DNA from: Flavobacteriales bacterium
GTDB taxonomy: Bacteria; Bacteroidota; Bacteroidia; Flavobacteriales_D; UBA2798
Assembly (NCBI GenBank): GCA_019694795.1
Contig: JAIBBF010000004.1
Location: forward strand, 1-64,000
Reading direction: 5' to 3'
Length of the DNA: 64,000 bases
Shown here: positions 27,125-34,708 of the stretch, piece by piece
Layout: every line of letters starts with the position of its first letter
Numbering within the stretch: position 1 is the stretch's first letter
Position numbers and translations under genes: made by a program
Notes under the pieces: model-generated
Seen by the model: the letters and a program-made list of their open reading frames with translations, nothing else
The model's database searches: none
What the model was told of the DNA's origin: nothing

Positions 27125-28339
27125 ATGCGCCCGGTATTTTTTATTTTTTTAACGGTATTAATCGACAGTATTGGTATTGGAATTATTTTTCCGGTATCTG
27201 CTACCATAGTTTCAGAAGTTACCGGGCAACCCATCGAAAATGCTGCCACAGAAGGCGGAATGCTGATGTTTACCTATGCCCTGATGCAATTTATTTTTGC
27301 ACCGGTGTTAGGCGGACTCAGCGATCGTTATGGTCGACGTCCCGTTTTATTGTTATCCTTGTTTGGGTTAGGACTCGATTATTTAATTCTGTTTTATGCA
27401 CCTACCTATACCTGGTTAATTATCGGACGATTAATTGCCGGTATGTGCGGAGGTAGTTTTACAACTGCATTTGCCTATATAGCAGATATCACTCCCGCCG
27501 AAAAAAGAGCGCAATCTTTCGGAATTATGGGAGCAGCTTTTGGATTAGGGTTTATTATCGGACCATTTATTGGTGGATTATTTTCCGACATTTCATCGCG
27601 TGCACCGTTTATGGCCGCAGCAGTTTTATCGCTTTTAAATTTTCTGTACGGATTATTTATTTTACCTGAATCCCTTGTAAAAGAAAACCGAAGATCATTC
27701 GATATTAAACGTGCAAATCCATTTGGTGCATTTGTACATTTAAATAAAATGAAGTCAGTTCGTGTTTTGGTTTTGGTCATGTTTATGTTGTACCTGGCCG
27801 GACAAGTGATGCCTGTAATCTGGACCTTCTACACAAAATATTTATTTACCTGGACCGATAAACAAGTAGGGTATTCCCTCGCTTTTGTTGGATTAATGGT
27901 GGCAATTGTACAAGGAGGATTAATCCGGATAGCCCAGCAGAAATTGGGACAAATTCCGTCGGTATTAATTGGTTTCATTTTGTATTTCTCCGGCTTAATG
28001 CTCTTTGCGTTTGCCAATCAGGAATGGATGATGTACGCATTTACTGCGGTGTATGCGTTAGGGGGAATTGGTCCGCCAACCATCCAAAGTTTAATCAGTT
28101 CGCAAATTCCCGCCAATGAGCAAGGAGAAATTCAGGGAGTACTCACAAGCTTAACTTCATTGGCAACCATATTATCACCCTTGCTGATGTCGGGATTATT
28201 CACCGCTTTCACAGGTAAAGATGCTATTTATGAATTCCCCGGAGTTTCATTCTTTGCTTCAGCAATTATTATTTTGTTGGCCGGATTGATTTTTTTATCA
28301 CAAATCGGAAGAATCAAGTCTTCTTCGCCCTCAAAATAA
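27125..28339 (+). CDS. MFS transporter, TetA-like drug:H+ antiporter family
   Basis: This 404-residue, 12-helix protein begins MRPVFFIFLTVLIDSIGIGI. Motif A is GGLSDRYGRRPVLLLSLFG (~62-80), and the helix 4-5 region has IAGMCGGSFTTAFAYIADIT and GFIIGPFIGGL, all typical of the TetA/Bcr group (TCR/Tet family). Membership does not establish tetracycline resistance, and a general efflux role is safer. There is a 35-bp gap to the TPR gene and no shared function is apparent. Confidence 0.88.
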   Translation: MRPVFFIFLTVLIDSIGIGIIFPVSATIVSEVTGQPIENAATEGGMLMFTYALMQFIFAPVLGGLSDRYGRRPVLLLSLFGLGLDYLILFYAPTYTWLIIGRLIAGMCGGSFTTAFAYIADITPAEKRAQSFGIMGAAFGLGFIIGPFIGGLFSDISSRAPFMAAAVLSLLNFLYGLFILPESLVKENRRSFDIKRANPFGAFVHLNKMKSVRVLVLVMFMLYLAGQVMPVIWTFYTKYLFTWTDKQVGYSLAFVGLMVAIVQGGLIRIAQQKLGQIPSVLIGFILYFSGLMLFAFANQEWMMYAFTAVYALGGIGPPTIQSLISSQIPANEQGEIQGVLTSLTSLATILSPLLMSGLFTAFTGKDAIYEFPGVSFFASAIIILLAGLIFLSQIGRIKSSSPSK

Positions 28340-28400
28340 TATTTTGCAATAATTCATGGATTGCCGTATAATATTCGGTTTCTATTCCTGTTTAACCTAT

Positions 28401-28408
28401 TATCTTTG
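28401..28408 (+). promoter_or_regulatory. -7 box TATCTTTG with long structured leader
   Basis: This exact TAnnTTTG match lies 120 bp before ATG 28529, implying a leader near 117 nt, far longer than the 0-18 nt seen for other boxes in the window. The leader is rich in inverted repeats. Confidence 0.4.
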
Positions 28409-28419
28409 TTTTTGAAACA

Positions 28420-28528
28420 ATAGAAGATTTGGTTCGTTATAAGAGCAAATATCTTCTATGAATTGACCCTTACGCTTTGTTTTACTGTTTTATCAGTAGG
28501 TATTGTTTCATGAAAAACTAAAGCGGGT
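28420..28528 (+). promoter_or_regulatory. Structured 5' leader, candidate cis-regulatory RNA
   Basis: Three nested or successive stems are visible: ATAGAAGAT (28420-28428) with ATCTTCTAT (28451-28459); CGCTTT (28473-28478) with AAAGCG (28520-28525), extended by ACC (28466-28468) with GGT (28526-28528); and TACTG (28483-28487) with CAGTA (28494-28498) inside it. The long stem ends at the base before the start codon and would bury the ribosome site. It resembles no riboswitch class I recognise. Confidence 0.4.
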
Positions 28529-30145
28529 ATGATTCGTTTCCTGATTTTTTGTTTGGTTTTGCCTTTATCAGCATTTGCTGTAAAAAAGGAATCCGGTTTA
28601 ATGCTATATGCGGGCGATCCGGTTACGGAAGTATTTACGTTACACCGTGAAAGCGTTTCGCAACTTTATGTTTTGCGATTACATGAAAGTGGTGCGGCAG
28701 AATTAAATAAATATACCGCCGGGAAAAGCCCAAAATTTAAACAAGTAAATGGGACTTATTCCAAGCGTAAACGCTCCATTCGTTTTTCCTGGAAGAATAA
28801 TACCGAGTCGCGGTTGTTTCCTGCAAAATTTTATATCGGTAAACGCGGACTCTATTCCGATTTATATTCTGCCATTACAGATAAAGATCCTATGGTGATT
28901 AAAAATGAGGATTTCTCCTATAGAAAACCGGTTTTTATTCATCCTGAAAATGGAAAATTAATAGCTGATAAGGATTTTGTAAAAAGTTTAAATGCGAGAG
29001 ATCTTTCTCTGGTCCTGACGGATGGGTTGGAAAGTGATGCAGAAAAGATCAGAGAGATTTCTCGCTTTATGGTAAATCAATTTCAATTTGCGGAGAGTGG
29101 GGGGCAGTCTCAATTTAAACTGGCTTTAAATCAAAACGATCCTAAATTGAATAGTGAAGGATTTGCAACAAGTTTAGTGGAGATGGGAACAGCTGCAGGT
29201 CTGGATGTGCGCAAGCGTGAATCGGAAATTTCCTATTCATTGGCCGAAATGTTGTGTGGAATAAAACATGTGCATTATTTTAATTCTGTAGTGGTTGATG
29301 GCGAAGAAAAAATTTTGGATCTCGCCTTTATCCGGAAGAGTGGAACGGATCTGAATTCGGTTTTTTATCTGAAAGATCCTTCTGTGGTGGAGAATCTCTT
29401 ATTTCAGCAAGAGGTAAATAACCTACAGGTTGTTCCTGTTATTCAGTCCGCAGACCCTGCCTTTTCCAGAACAACGTTGAATCGTGCTGTTTTGAATGGA
29501 GATTCAAAAATACACTTTGCACCAATGGGGGAAGTTCGCGATGGATCTGAAATTTCGGTTTATTGGATGGATTTGTCGGCCATGGATATTGCAATTGGTA
29601 ATGAGAAAGCCATAAAAGTCAATTCAAAACCAAAAGCATTTTTTACTTCTGCCATTACCGAAACACAGGAAATCGAAATTCCGCTCGATGGGAAAACGAA
29701 TGGAGTGATGCTGGTTGAGTCGGAAGGAATACAATGGCATTATTTGGTGTTGAATGGCGATAAAAAAGATTTTTATTCGTTCCACTTCAATCGCGGATCA
29801 GGAATGAATCTGGTAAAAAATGCACGCGCTCTGGTTTCCGGAATTTTATTGGGAGATCTTGCTTTGGTCAACCAGTTTATTGCTAATACCACGCATAGCA
29901 AACCCTACGTAATTACAAAACCGGCCATGGAAGAATTGAAAAATTCATTAAAAGGTTGGGAAGGAGAAATTGAAGGAATAGAACGTGTCGACCATCAACC
30001 GGATTTAATTCCCGAAGGCGAAGATCATGTTTATCGTGTGAAATTAAGAGGCGAGGTCGATTTGATTTATGCGGGTGACGGAGAATCGGGTTATAGTTTA
30101 TTATCCATTCGTTCACCGATTATTAAATCTGATAAAAAGAAATAA
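28529..30145 (+). CDS. Exported protein with degenerate transglutaminase-like fold
   Basis: This 538-residue protein of unknown function has a signal peptide (MIRFLIFCLVLPLSAFA). Residues ~165-270 follow the transglutaminase-core pattern: SDAEKIREISRFMVNQFQF, then GFATSLVEMGTAAGLDVRK (211-229), then HYFNSVVVDGEEKILDLAF (249-267), where H249 and D264 match the family His and Asp. The nucleophile position after G211 is Phe/Ala instead of Cys, so catalysis is unlikely. No repeats or sorting tail are seen in the C-terminal half. The fold call is by pattern only. Confidence 0.65.
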   Translation: MIRFLIFCLVLPLSAFAVKKESGLMLYAGDPVTEVFTLHRESVSQLYVLRLHESGAAELNKYTAGKSPKFKQVNGTYSKRKRSIRFSWKNNTESRLFPAKFYIGKRGLYSDLYSAITDKDPMVIKNEDFSYRKPVFIHPENGKLIADKDFVKSLNARDLSLVLTDGLESDAEKIREISRFMVNQFQFAESGGQSQFKLALNQNDPKLNSEGFATSLVEMGTAAGLDVRKRESEISYSLAEMLCGIKHVHYFNSVVVDGEEKILDLAFIRKSGTDLNSVFYLKDPSVVENLLFQQEVNNLQVVPVIQSADPAFSRTTLNRAVLNGDSKIHFAPMGEVRDGSEISVYWMDLSAMDIAIGNEKAIKVNSKPKAFFTSAITETQEIEIPLDGKTNGVMLVESEGIQWHYLVLNGDKKDFYSFHFNRGSGMNLVKNARALVSGILLGDLALVNQFIANTTHSKPYVITKPAMEELKNSLKGWEGEIEGIERVDHQPDLIPEGEDHVYRVKLRGEVDLIYAGDGESGYSLLSIRSPIIKSDKKK

Positions 30146-30149
30146 AGAT

Positions 30150-30228
30150 AACAAGCAACAGGAGGGGAGATCCGCGAGCGACCGGTTTTTGGAGGAGGTA
30201 GTCCGGTCCTATGCGGGTCTCTCTTGTT
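30150..30228. repeat. Long imperfect inverted repeat at the recX 3' end
   Basis: Stems AACAAG (30150-30155)/CTTGTT (30223-30228), GAGATCCGC (30167-30175)/GCGGGTCTC (30213-30221, one mismatch) and GACCGG (30180-30185)/CCGGTC (30203-30208) stack into one hairpin. It spans the intergenic region and the last codons of recX, between convergent genes. It may terminate transcription from both sides, although it lacks clear T-tracts. Confidence 0.5.
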
Positions 30229-30712
30229 CTGTAATTAACTTCACGGCATACCAGCATAAATCGCTTTCATAGCCTCTGCTCATTAACCAGGCAACGACTT
30301 TTTTCTGACGGATGTAGATTTGTTCGCCTTTAACAGATTTCCATCGCTTTCTGCTTAATTCCAAAAGCGTTTTTTCGTATTCCTCTCCATCAATTTGCTG
30401 AATCGCTTTTTTGGTGCAGTATTCCGATATTTTTTTTGATTTGAGTCCCAGCAGAATTTTATTTTTCCCCCACTTTTTAATTCTGAATTTTCCGCTGACA
30501 AATGCCTCTGCAAAGCGTTCTTCGTTTAAATAGTTTTCATTGATTAATTGCGAAATGATTTGCTCAACATCTTGTTGATGCAGTCCATAATCGTATAATT
30601 TATCGCGGGTTTCCTGGTGACACCTTTCCTGGTAGGCGCAGTAATTCCTGATTCGGATAGCTGCTTGTTCGGGCGTGAGTCTGATTTTTTTCCGACCTTC
30701 TTCTTCGAACAT
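30209..30712 (-). CDS. recX: Regulatory protein RecX
   Basis: The 167-residue basic helical protein fits RecX: three-helix repeats including RIRNYCAYQERCHQETRDKL, INENYLNEERFAEAFVSGKF and KWGKNKILLGLKSK. RecX binds RecA filaments and limits recombinase activity. It lies 4 bp after an ABC ATPase gene at the end of the lipid A gene block. The last three codons lie inside a long hairpin. Confidence 0.9.
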   Translation of the reverse strand: MFEEEGRKKIRLTPEQAAIRIRNYCAYQERCHQETRDKLYDYGLHQQDVEQIISQLINENYLNEERFAEAFVSGKFRIKKWGKNKILLGLKSKKISEYCTKKAIQQIDGEEYEKTLLELSRKRWKSVKGEQIYIRQKKVVAWLMSRGYESDLCWYAVKLITEQERPA

Positions 30713-30716
30713 GGAA

Positions 30717-31349
30717 TCAGGAAATTTTTCTTTTATAATTTTCGATGTTCATGATTTCATCACACAAGAACATTTCATCATCATCGCTATTGCTCGATAC
30801 AAAAATTAATCGCTTTCCACTGTGTTCACGAAGCAGATTCTTATACCATTCCTTGGCATTGCGGTCCAGATTTGTGCAAGGCTCATCCAATAATAAAAGT
30901 GGAGTGTCGGCTAAAATGGCCAATGCTAGCTTAACACGTTGACGCATCCCCGATGAATAATTTTTTAGTGCTTTATTTTTGATGTTGCTTAATTCCAGAA
31001 GCTCGATAAATGATTTTTTATCTATTCCCTTTTTCATGGGCTTTAAGCTACTCTGGAAAGCAAAGAGTTCTTCTGCCGTGTATTCATCGTATAATTCCAG
31101 GAAGGGAGAAGCGAAGGAGAGTTGCTTAAAAATGTTTTCGGATGGGATAATGGTGTTTTCCGATTCGTAAATGATTTTTCCTTCTGAGGGAATTAAAAAT
31201 CCGGAAATAAGTTGTACAAAAGTTGATTTTCCGGATCCGTTTCCGCCAATGATTCCATAACATTTTTCATGTTGGAATGTCGTATCAACATTTCTGAAAA
31301 TCCATTCTTTGTTGAATCTTCTTCCTATGTTTTCGAGTTGGATAGTCAA
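30717..31349 (-). CDS. Stand-alone ABC transporter ATP-binding protein
   Basis: The 210-residue ATPase has Walker A GGNGSGKST (35-43), signature YSSGMRQRVKLALA and Walker B PLLLLDEP, but no H-loop histidine in the usual place: the late strand reads LIFVSSNSDDDEMF, with Ser/Asn where a switch histidine is expected. It sits between lpxA (17 bp away) and recX (4 bp) on the same strand with no permease gene nearby. A role in envelope lipid handling is suggested by position only. Confidence 0.87.
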   Translation of the reverse strand: MTIQLENIGRRFNKEWIFRNVDTTFQHEKCYGIIGGNGSGKSTFVQLISGFLIPSEGKIIYESENTIIPSENIFKQLSFASPFLELYDEYTAEELFAFQSSLKPMKKGIDKKSFIELLELSNIKNKALKNYSSGMRQRVKLALAILADTPLLLLDEPCTNLDRNAKEWYKNLLREHSGKRLIFVSSNSDDDEMFLCDEIMNIENYKRKIS

Positions 31350-31365
31350 AATTCAGGGATTGCAA

Positions 31366-32142
31366 TCAGGAAATTCCGCGCATAATTCCTTTTGTTGATG
31401 CCTTGATGAAATCAACAATCTGGTCTTTTTCCGGAGAGGCGGGTAATTCAAATTCCACAATTTTCAATGCCGAAGAAACATTGCTGTTCTGAACGTAAAT
31501 CACACGGTATATATCTTCAATCAATGCAATCTGTGCATCAGAAAATCCTCTGCGGCGGAGTCCAACCGAATTTACACCAATGAAACTGATAGGTTCGCGT
31601 GCAGCTTTTACAAATGGAGGAACGTTTTTTCTCACCATAGTGCCACCTCCGATAAATGAATGAGCGCCTATGTGGATGAATTGTTGCACGGCAGCCATTC
31701 CTTCGATGATCGCGTAGTCGTCAACGGTAACGTGACCACTTAATCCGACACTGTTGGCAATAATGACGTGATTTCCTACGATGCAATCATGGGCCACATG
31801 AACGTAGGCCATCAATAAGCAATTCGATCCCACCACTGTTTTCATTTTGTCTTTCGTACCACGGTGGATGGTAACGTATTCGCGAATTACGGTGTTGTCG
31901 CCCACTTCGGTAGTGGTGTATTCGCCGGCGTATTTTAAATCTTGTGAGTCGGGACCAATAATCGCTCCCGGAAATATTTTCACGTTATTACCGATTCGCG
32001 ATGCGGGGAAAATGACTACGTTCGGACCAATCCAGCAATTTTCTCCAATGATAACATCATCGTAAATGGTTGCAAATGGTTCTACAACGGTTCCCTTTCC
32101 GATTTTTGCGTTGGGATGAATATTGGGTCCTGGAGTACTCAT
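31366..32142 (-). CDS. lpxA: Acyl-ACP--UDP-N-acetylglucosamine O-acyltransferase
   Basis: The 258-residue left-handed beta-helix protein shows hexapeptide repeats from residue ~8 (HPNAKIGKGTVVEPFATI) and the catalytic histidine in MAYVHVAHDCIVG (H118). GGGTMVRKNVPPFVKAAREP marks the end of the helix domain, followed by the helical C-terminus. It performs the first step of lipid A synthesis, 3-O-acylation of UDP-GlcNAc in the cytoplasm. Its ATG overlaps the lpxC-fabZ stop by 4 bp. Confidence 0.96.
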   Translation of the reverse strand: MSTPGPNIHPNAKIGKGTVVEPFATIYDDVIIGENCWIGPNVVIFPASRIGNNVKIFPGAIIGPDSQDLKYAGEYTTTEVGDNTVIREYVTIHRGTKDKMKTVVGSNCLLMAYVHVAHDCIVGNHVIIANSVGLSGHVTVDDYAIIEGMAAVQQFIHIGAHSFIGGGTMVRKNVPPFVKAAREPISFIGVNSVGLRRRGFSDAQIALIEDIYRVIYVQNSNVSSALKIVEFELPASPEKDQIVDFIKASTKGIMRGIS

Positions 32143-33548
32143 AGATTTTTTTCTTTCACGATCTGAGCCATCATTTCTGCTTCACTGGCAACTTGTCCGT
32201 TTACATACGCAGTTCCCTGCATGTGCACAATTCCCCGGCGTATTGGGGTTAATAATTTTAAATCAAATACCACCGAATCTCCCGGAATTACTTTGCGTTT
32301 GAATTTTACGCTGTCGATTTTCATGAAATAGGTCAACCAGTTTTCCGGATCGGGTACGGTGCTCAATGCAAATATTCCTCCACACTGGGCCATTGCTTCA
32401 ACTTGCAAAACACCCGGCATTACCGGATTTCCGGGGAAGTGTCCCTGAAAATAAGGTTCGTTTAACGTGACGTTTTTTACACCAACAATTCCGTCTTCCG
32501 ACATCGACATGATTTTATCTACCAATAAAAACGGATAACGATGTGGCAGCATTTTGCTGATGTGGTTGATATCGAATAAAGGTTCTTTGGTTAAATCGAA
32601 ATGCTTCACGATGCCCGATTTTTTTTCGGCACGCATGATGTCTTTAATGATTTTTCCGAATGAAACATTACCACTGTGTCCTGGACGAGCAGCGAGAATG
32701 TGTCCTTTAATCGGCTTTCCTACCAATGCAAGATCGCCAACGATATCCAGTAATTTATGTCGCGCCGGTTCGTTTTGGAATTTCATTTTGGTGTTGTTTA
32801 ATACACCGATTCCTTTAATCTGAACCTGTAAATCTTCTTTGCCGAGTAATTGAGCTAGTTCTTTTAATTCTTTATCACTTACCTCTTCGCGTTCTACCAG
32901 TACGATGGCATTATCCGGATCACCACCTTTAATCAATCCTCTTCTTGCAAGCTGTTCTAATTCGCCAAGAAAAACAAAAGTGCGGCAGGAGGCAATTTGT
33001 TCTTTGAATTCGGCAATGTTGTACATGGTGGCATGTTGCGTACCAAGCACTGGTGAATTATAATCGACCATTACCGTTAAACGAAAATCATCGGCAGGCA
33101 CAGCTAACATTTCAATACCTTTTTCAAGATCTTCCCAGGGTAAATTTTCTTTGAATTCGAAATAATCGCGCTCTGCGTTTTGCTCCTGGTATCCCACCGA
33201 TTCAATAGCGTCGACAAAGGGACGAGAGGATCCGTCCATAATCGGAATTTCAGGTCCGTCGATTTGGATTAGTGCGTTATCGACTTGCATTCCGTATAGT
33301 GCAGCCAGTAAATGTTCGGTGGTGTGAACACGCACTCCGTTTTGTTCAAGTGTTGTTCCCCGTTCGGTTGAAATCACCAAATCAGCATCTGCTTTGATGA
33401 TGGGTTTTCCATCTACATCGATGCGCTGAAATTTATATCCGTGATTTTCTGCAGCGGGCAAAATAGTAACATTCACTTTTGCACCAGTGTGAAGTCCGAT
33501 TCCACTAAGCGATACCGAAGATTTAAGGGTGCGCTGTAATTCTTTCAT
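32139..33548 (-). CDS. lpxC-fabZ: LpxC-FabZ fusion: UDP-3-O-acyl-GlcNAc deacetylase / 3-hydroxyacyl-ACP dehydratase
   Basis: The 469-residue protein joins two enzymes, a fusion characteristic of Bacteroidota. Residues 1-~310 are LpxC with zinc ligands H79 ([12 protein letters not shown]), H264 and D268 ([12 protein letters not shown]) and the catalytic H291. Residues ~320-469 are FabZ with [15 protein letters not shown]370 in [13 protein letters not shown] and E384 in QVEAMAQ. LpxC commits UDP-GlcNAc to lipid A, while FabZ draws 3-hydroxyacyl-ACP into fatty acid elongation, so the fusion couples the two pathways at equal dose. The gene overlaps lpxD and lpxA by 4 bp on each side. Confidence 0.97.
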   Translation of the reverse strand: MKELQRTLKSSVSLSGIGLHTGAKVNVTILPAAENHGYKFQRIDVDGKPIIKADADLVISTERGTTLEQNGVRVHTTEHLLAALYGMQVDNALIQIDGPEIPIMDGSSRPFVDAIESVGYQEQNAERDYFEFKENLPWEDLEKGIEMLAVPADDFRLTVMVDYNSPVLGTQHATMYNIAEFKEQIASCRTFVFLGELEQLARRGLIKGGDPDNAIVLVEREEVSDKELKELAQLLGKEDLQVQIKGIGVLNNTKMKFQNEPARHKLLDIVGDLALVGKPIKGHILAARPGHSGNVSFGKIIKDIMRAEKKSGIVKHFDLTKEPLFDINHISKMLPHRYPFLLVDKIMSMSEDGIVGVKNVTLNEPYFQGHFPGNPVMPGVLQVEAMAQCGGIFALSTVPDPENWLTYFMKIDSVKFKRKVIPGDSVVFDLKLLTPIRRGIVHMQGTAYVNGQVASEAEMMAQIVKEKNL

Positions 33549-34597
33549 TGATTGGGGTCTTGTTTGAGTGCTTTTAATTCCTTGGCTAAATTACTGATTT
33601 GTTCTTTCAATTGAGGGAGCGAACGGAAAAGGACATAGGACCGTTTATAGTCGCCAATGGAGAATGCCGGTGAGCCCTGTACGATGGAGTCCGGTGTGTC
33701 GATGTTCTGTCCGATCCCCGACTGCGCCGCGATTTTTACACCGTCGGCGATTTTGAGGTGACCAATAATTCCGACTTGTCCGCCGACCATCATATTTTTC
33801 CCCAGTTTGGTGCTTCCAGCAACACCGGTTTGAGCAGCGATCACTGTATTTTCACCAATATCCACATTGTGCGCTATCTGAATGAGATTATCAATTTTAA
33901 CACCCTTGCGGATGTAGGTAGATCCCAATGTAGCACGGTCGATGGAAACATTCGATCCGATTTCTACCAGATCTTCCACCACAACATTCCCGATTTGCGG
34001 AACTTTTGCATAGTTGTTTTCACTGTTGGGTGCAAATCCAAATCCATCGGCTCCAATAACGGTCGAAGCGTGGACCGTAACCTGATTTCCGATTTTGCAA
34101 TCGTGATAAATTTTTACTCCCGCGTAAATGGTGGTGTTATCACCAATGGTGACATTATCTCCCAGCCAACATTGCGGATAAATTTTAGTTCCTTTTCCGA
34201 TTTTTACATTCTTACCCACATACGCAAATGCTCCAATGTAAACATCTTCACCAAGGGTGGCCGTTGGATCGATAAAAGAAGGTTGTTCAATCCCTTTTTT
34301 ATCACCACGCACCTGATTGTAAACTTCAAGCAGTTTTGCAAAACAGGAATAGGGCTCATCTACGCGAATGAGGGTTAACTGCGAAGGCAATTCCTTCTCT
34401 GCGGTAAAATCGCGCGCTACAATGGCGATGCTTGCACCGGTGGTATAAATGTAATCGGTGTATTTCGGATTGGCCAGGAAGGTAAGGGTCCCGGGTTGGC
34501 CCTCCTCAATCTTGGAAAGATTGCTGACAGCCGCTGAGGGATCACCATCGATGGTTCCGTTTAGAATTCCTGCAATTTGCTGGGCGGTAAACTCCAT
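33545..34597 (-). CDS. lpxD: UDP-3-O-acylglucosamine N-acyltransferase
   Basis: The 350-residue protein has the N-terminal uridine-binding domain (~1-100, TLTFLANPKYTDYIY) and a hexapeptide beta-helix (~107-315) with the catalytic histidine in IQIAHNVDIG (H243) and the GADGFGFAP motif. It adds the N-linked acyl chain to lipid A precursor. It is the first gene of the lpxD-lpxC/fabZ-lpxA run. An 11-bp arm of an inverted repeat directly abuts its start codon. A second LpxD-like protein is encoded at 57650-58582. Confidence 0.95.
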   Translation of the reverse strand: MEFTAQQIAGILNGTIDGDPSAAVSNLSKIEEGQPGTLTFLANPKYTDYIYTTGASIAIVARDFTAEKELPSQLTLIRVDEPYSCFAKLLEVYNQVRGDKKGIEQPSFIDPTATLGEDVYIGAFAYVGKNVKIGKGTKIYPQCWLGDNVTIGDNTTIYAGVKIYHDCKIGNQVTVHASTVIGADGFGFAPNSENNYAKVPQIGNVVVEDLVEIGSNVSIDRATLGSTYIRKGVKIDNLIQIAHNVDIGENTVIAAQTGVAGSTKLGKNMMVGGQVGIIGHLKIADGVKIAAQSGIGQNIDTPDSIVQGSPAFSIGDYKRSYVLFRSLPQLKEQISNLAKELKALKQDPNQ

Positions 34598-34673
34598 ACT
34601 ATCGTCTTGAAAATGAGCATTAACCGAAAAATGATCGGCAACAGGAAGTAAAAATAGAAATTAAGACGATAGT
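34598..34673 (-). promoter_or_regulatory. 11-bp inverted repeat in the lpxD leader
   Basis: ACTATCGTCTT (34598-34608, touching the lpxD start codon) and AAGACGATAGT (34663-34673) are perfect complements 54 bp apart. A smaller CCGA/TCGG stem (34624-34638) lies in the loop. In the mRNA this would seal the ribosome-binding region of lpxD. Confidence 0.4.
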
Positions 34674-34708
34674 TTACCTCAGGATTAACCCTTTTTTTCC
34701 TTTAAAAA

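Noticed and set aside
27125-28339. Tetracycline resistance gene
   Set aside because: The TetA-like family includes many general exporters, and nothing in the context (no TetR, no mobile element) points to resistance.
30167-30221. A tRNA gene or second REP element
   Set aside because: The fold lacks cloverleaf arms and a CCA-type end, and the GTAG present lies in the loop and not at the foot.
33758-34378. 206-codon plus-strand frame opposite lpxD
   Set aside because: It exists because the hexapeptide periodicity of lpxD keeps the antisense frame open; its translation is low-complexity and the lpxD frame is certain. The same holds for 57929-58354 opposite the second LpxD-like gene.
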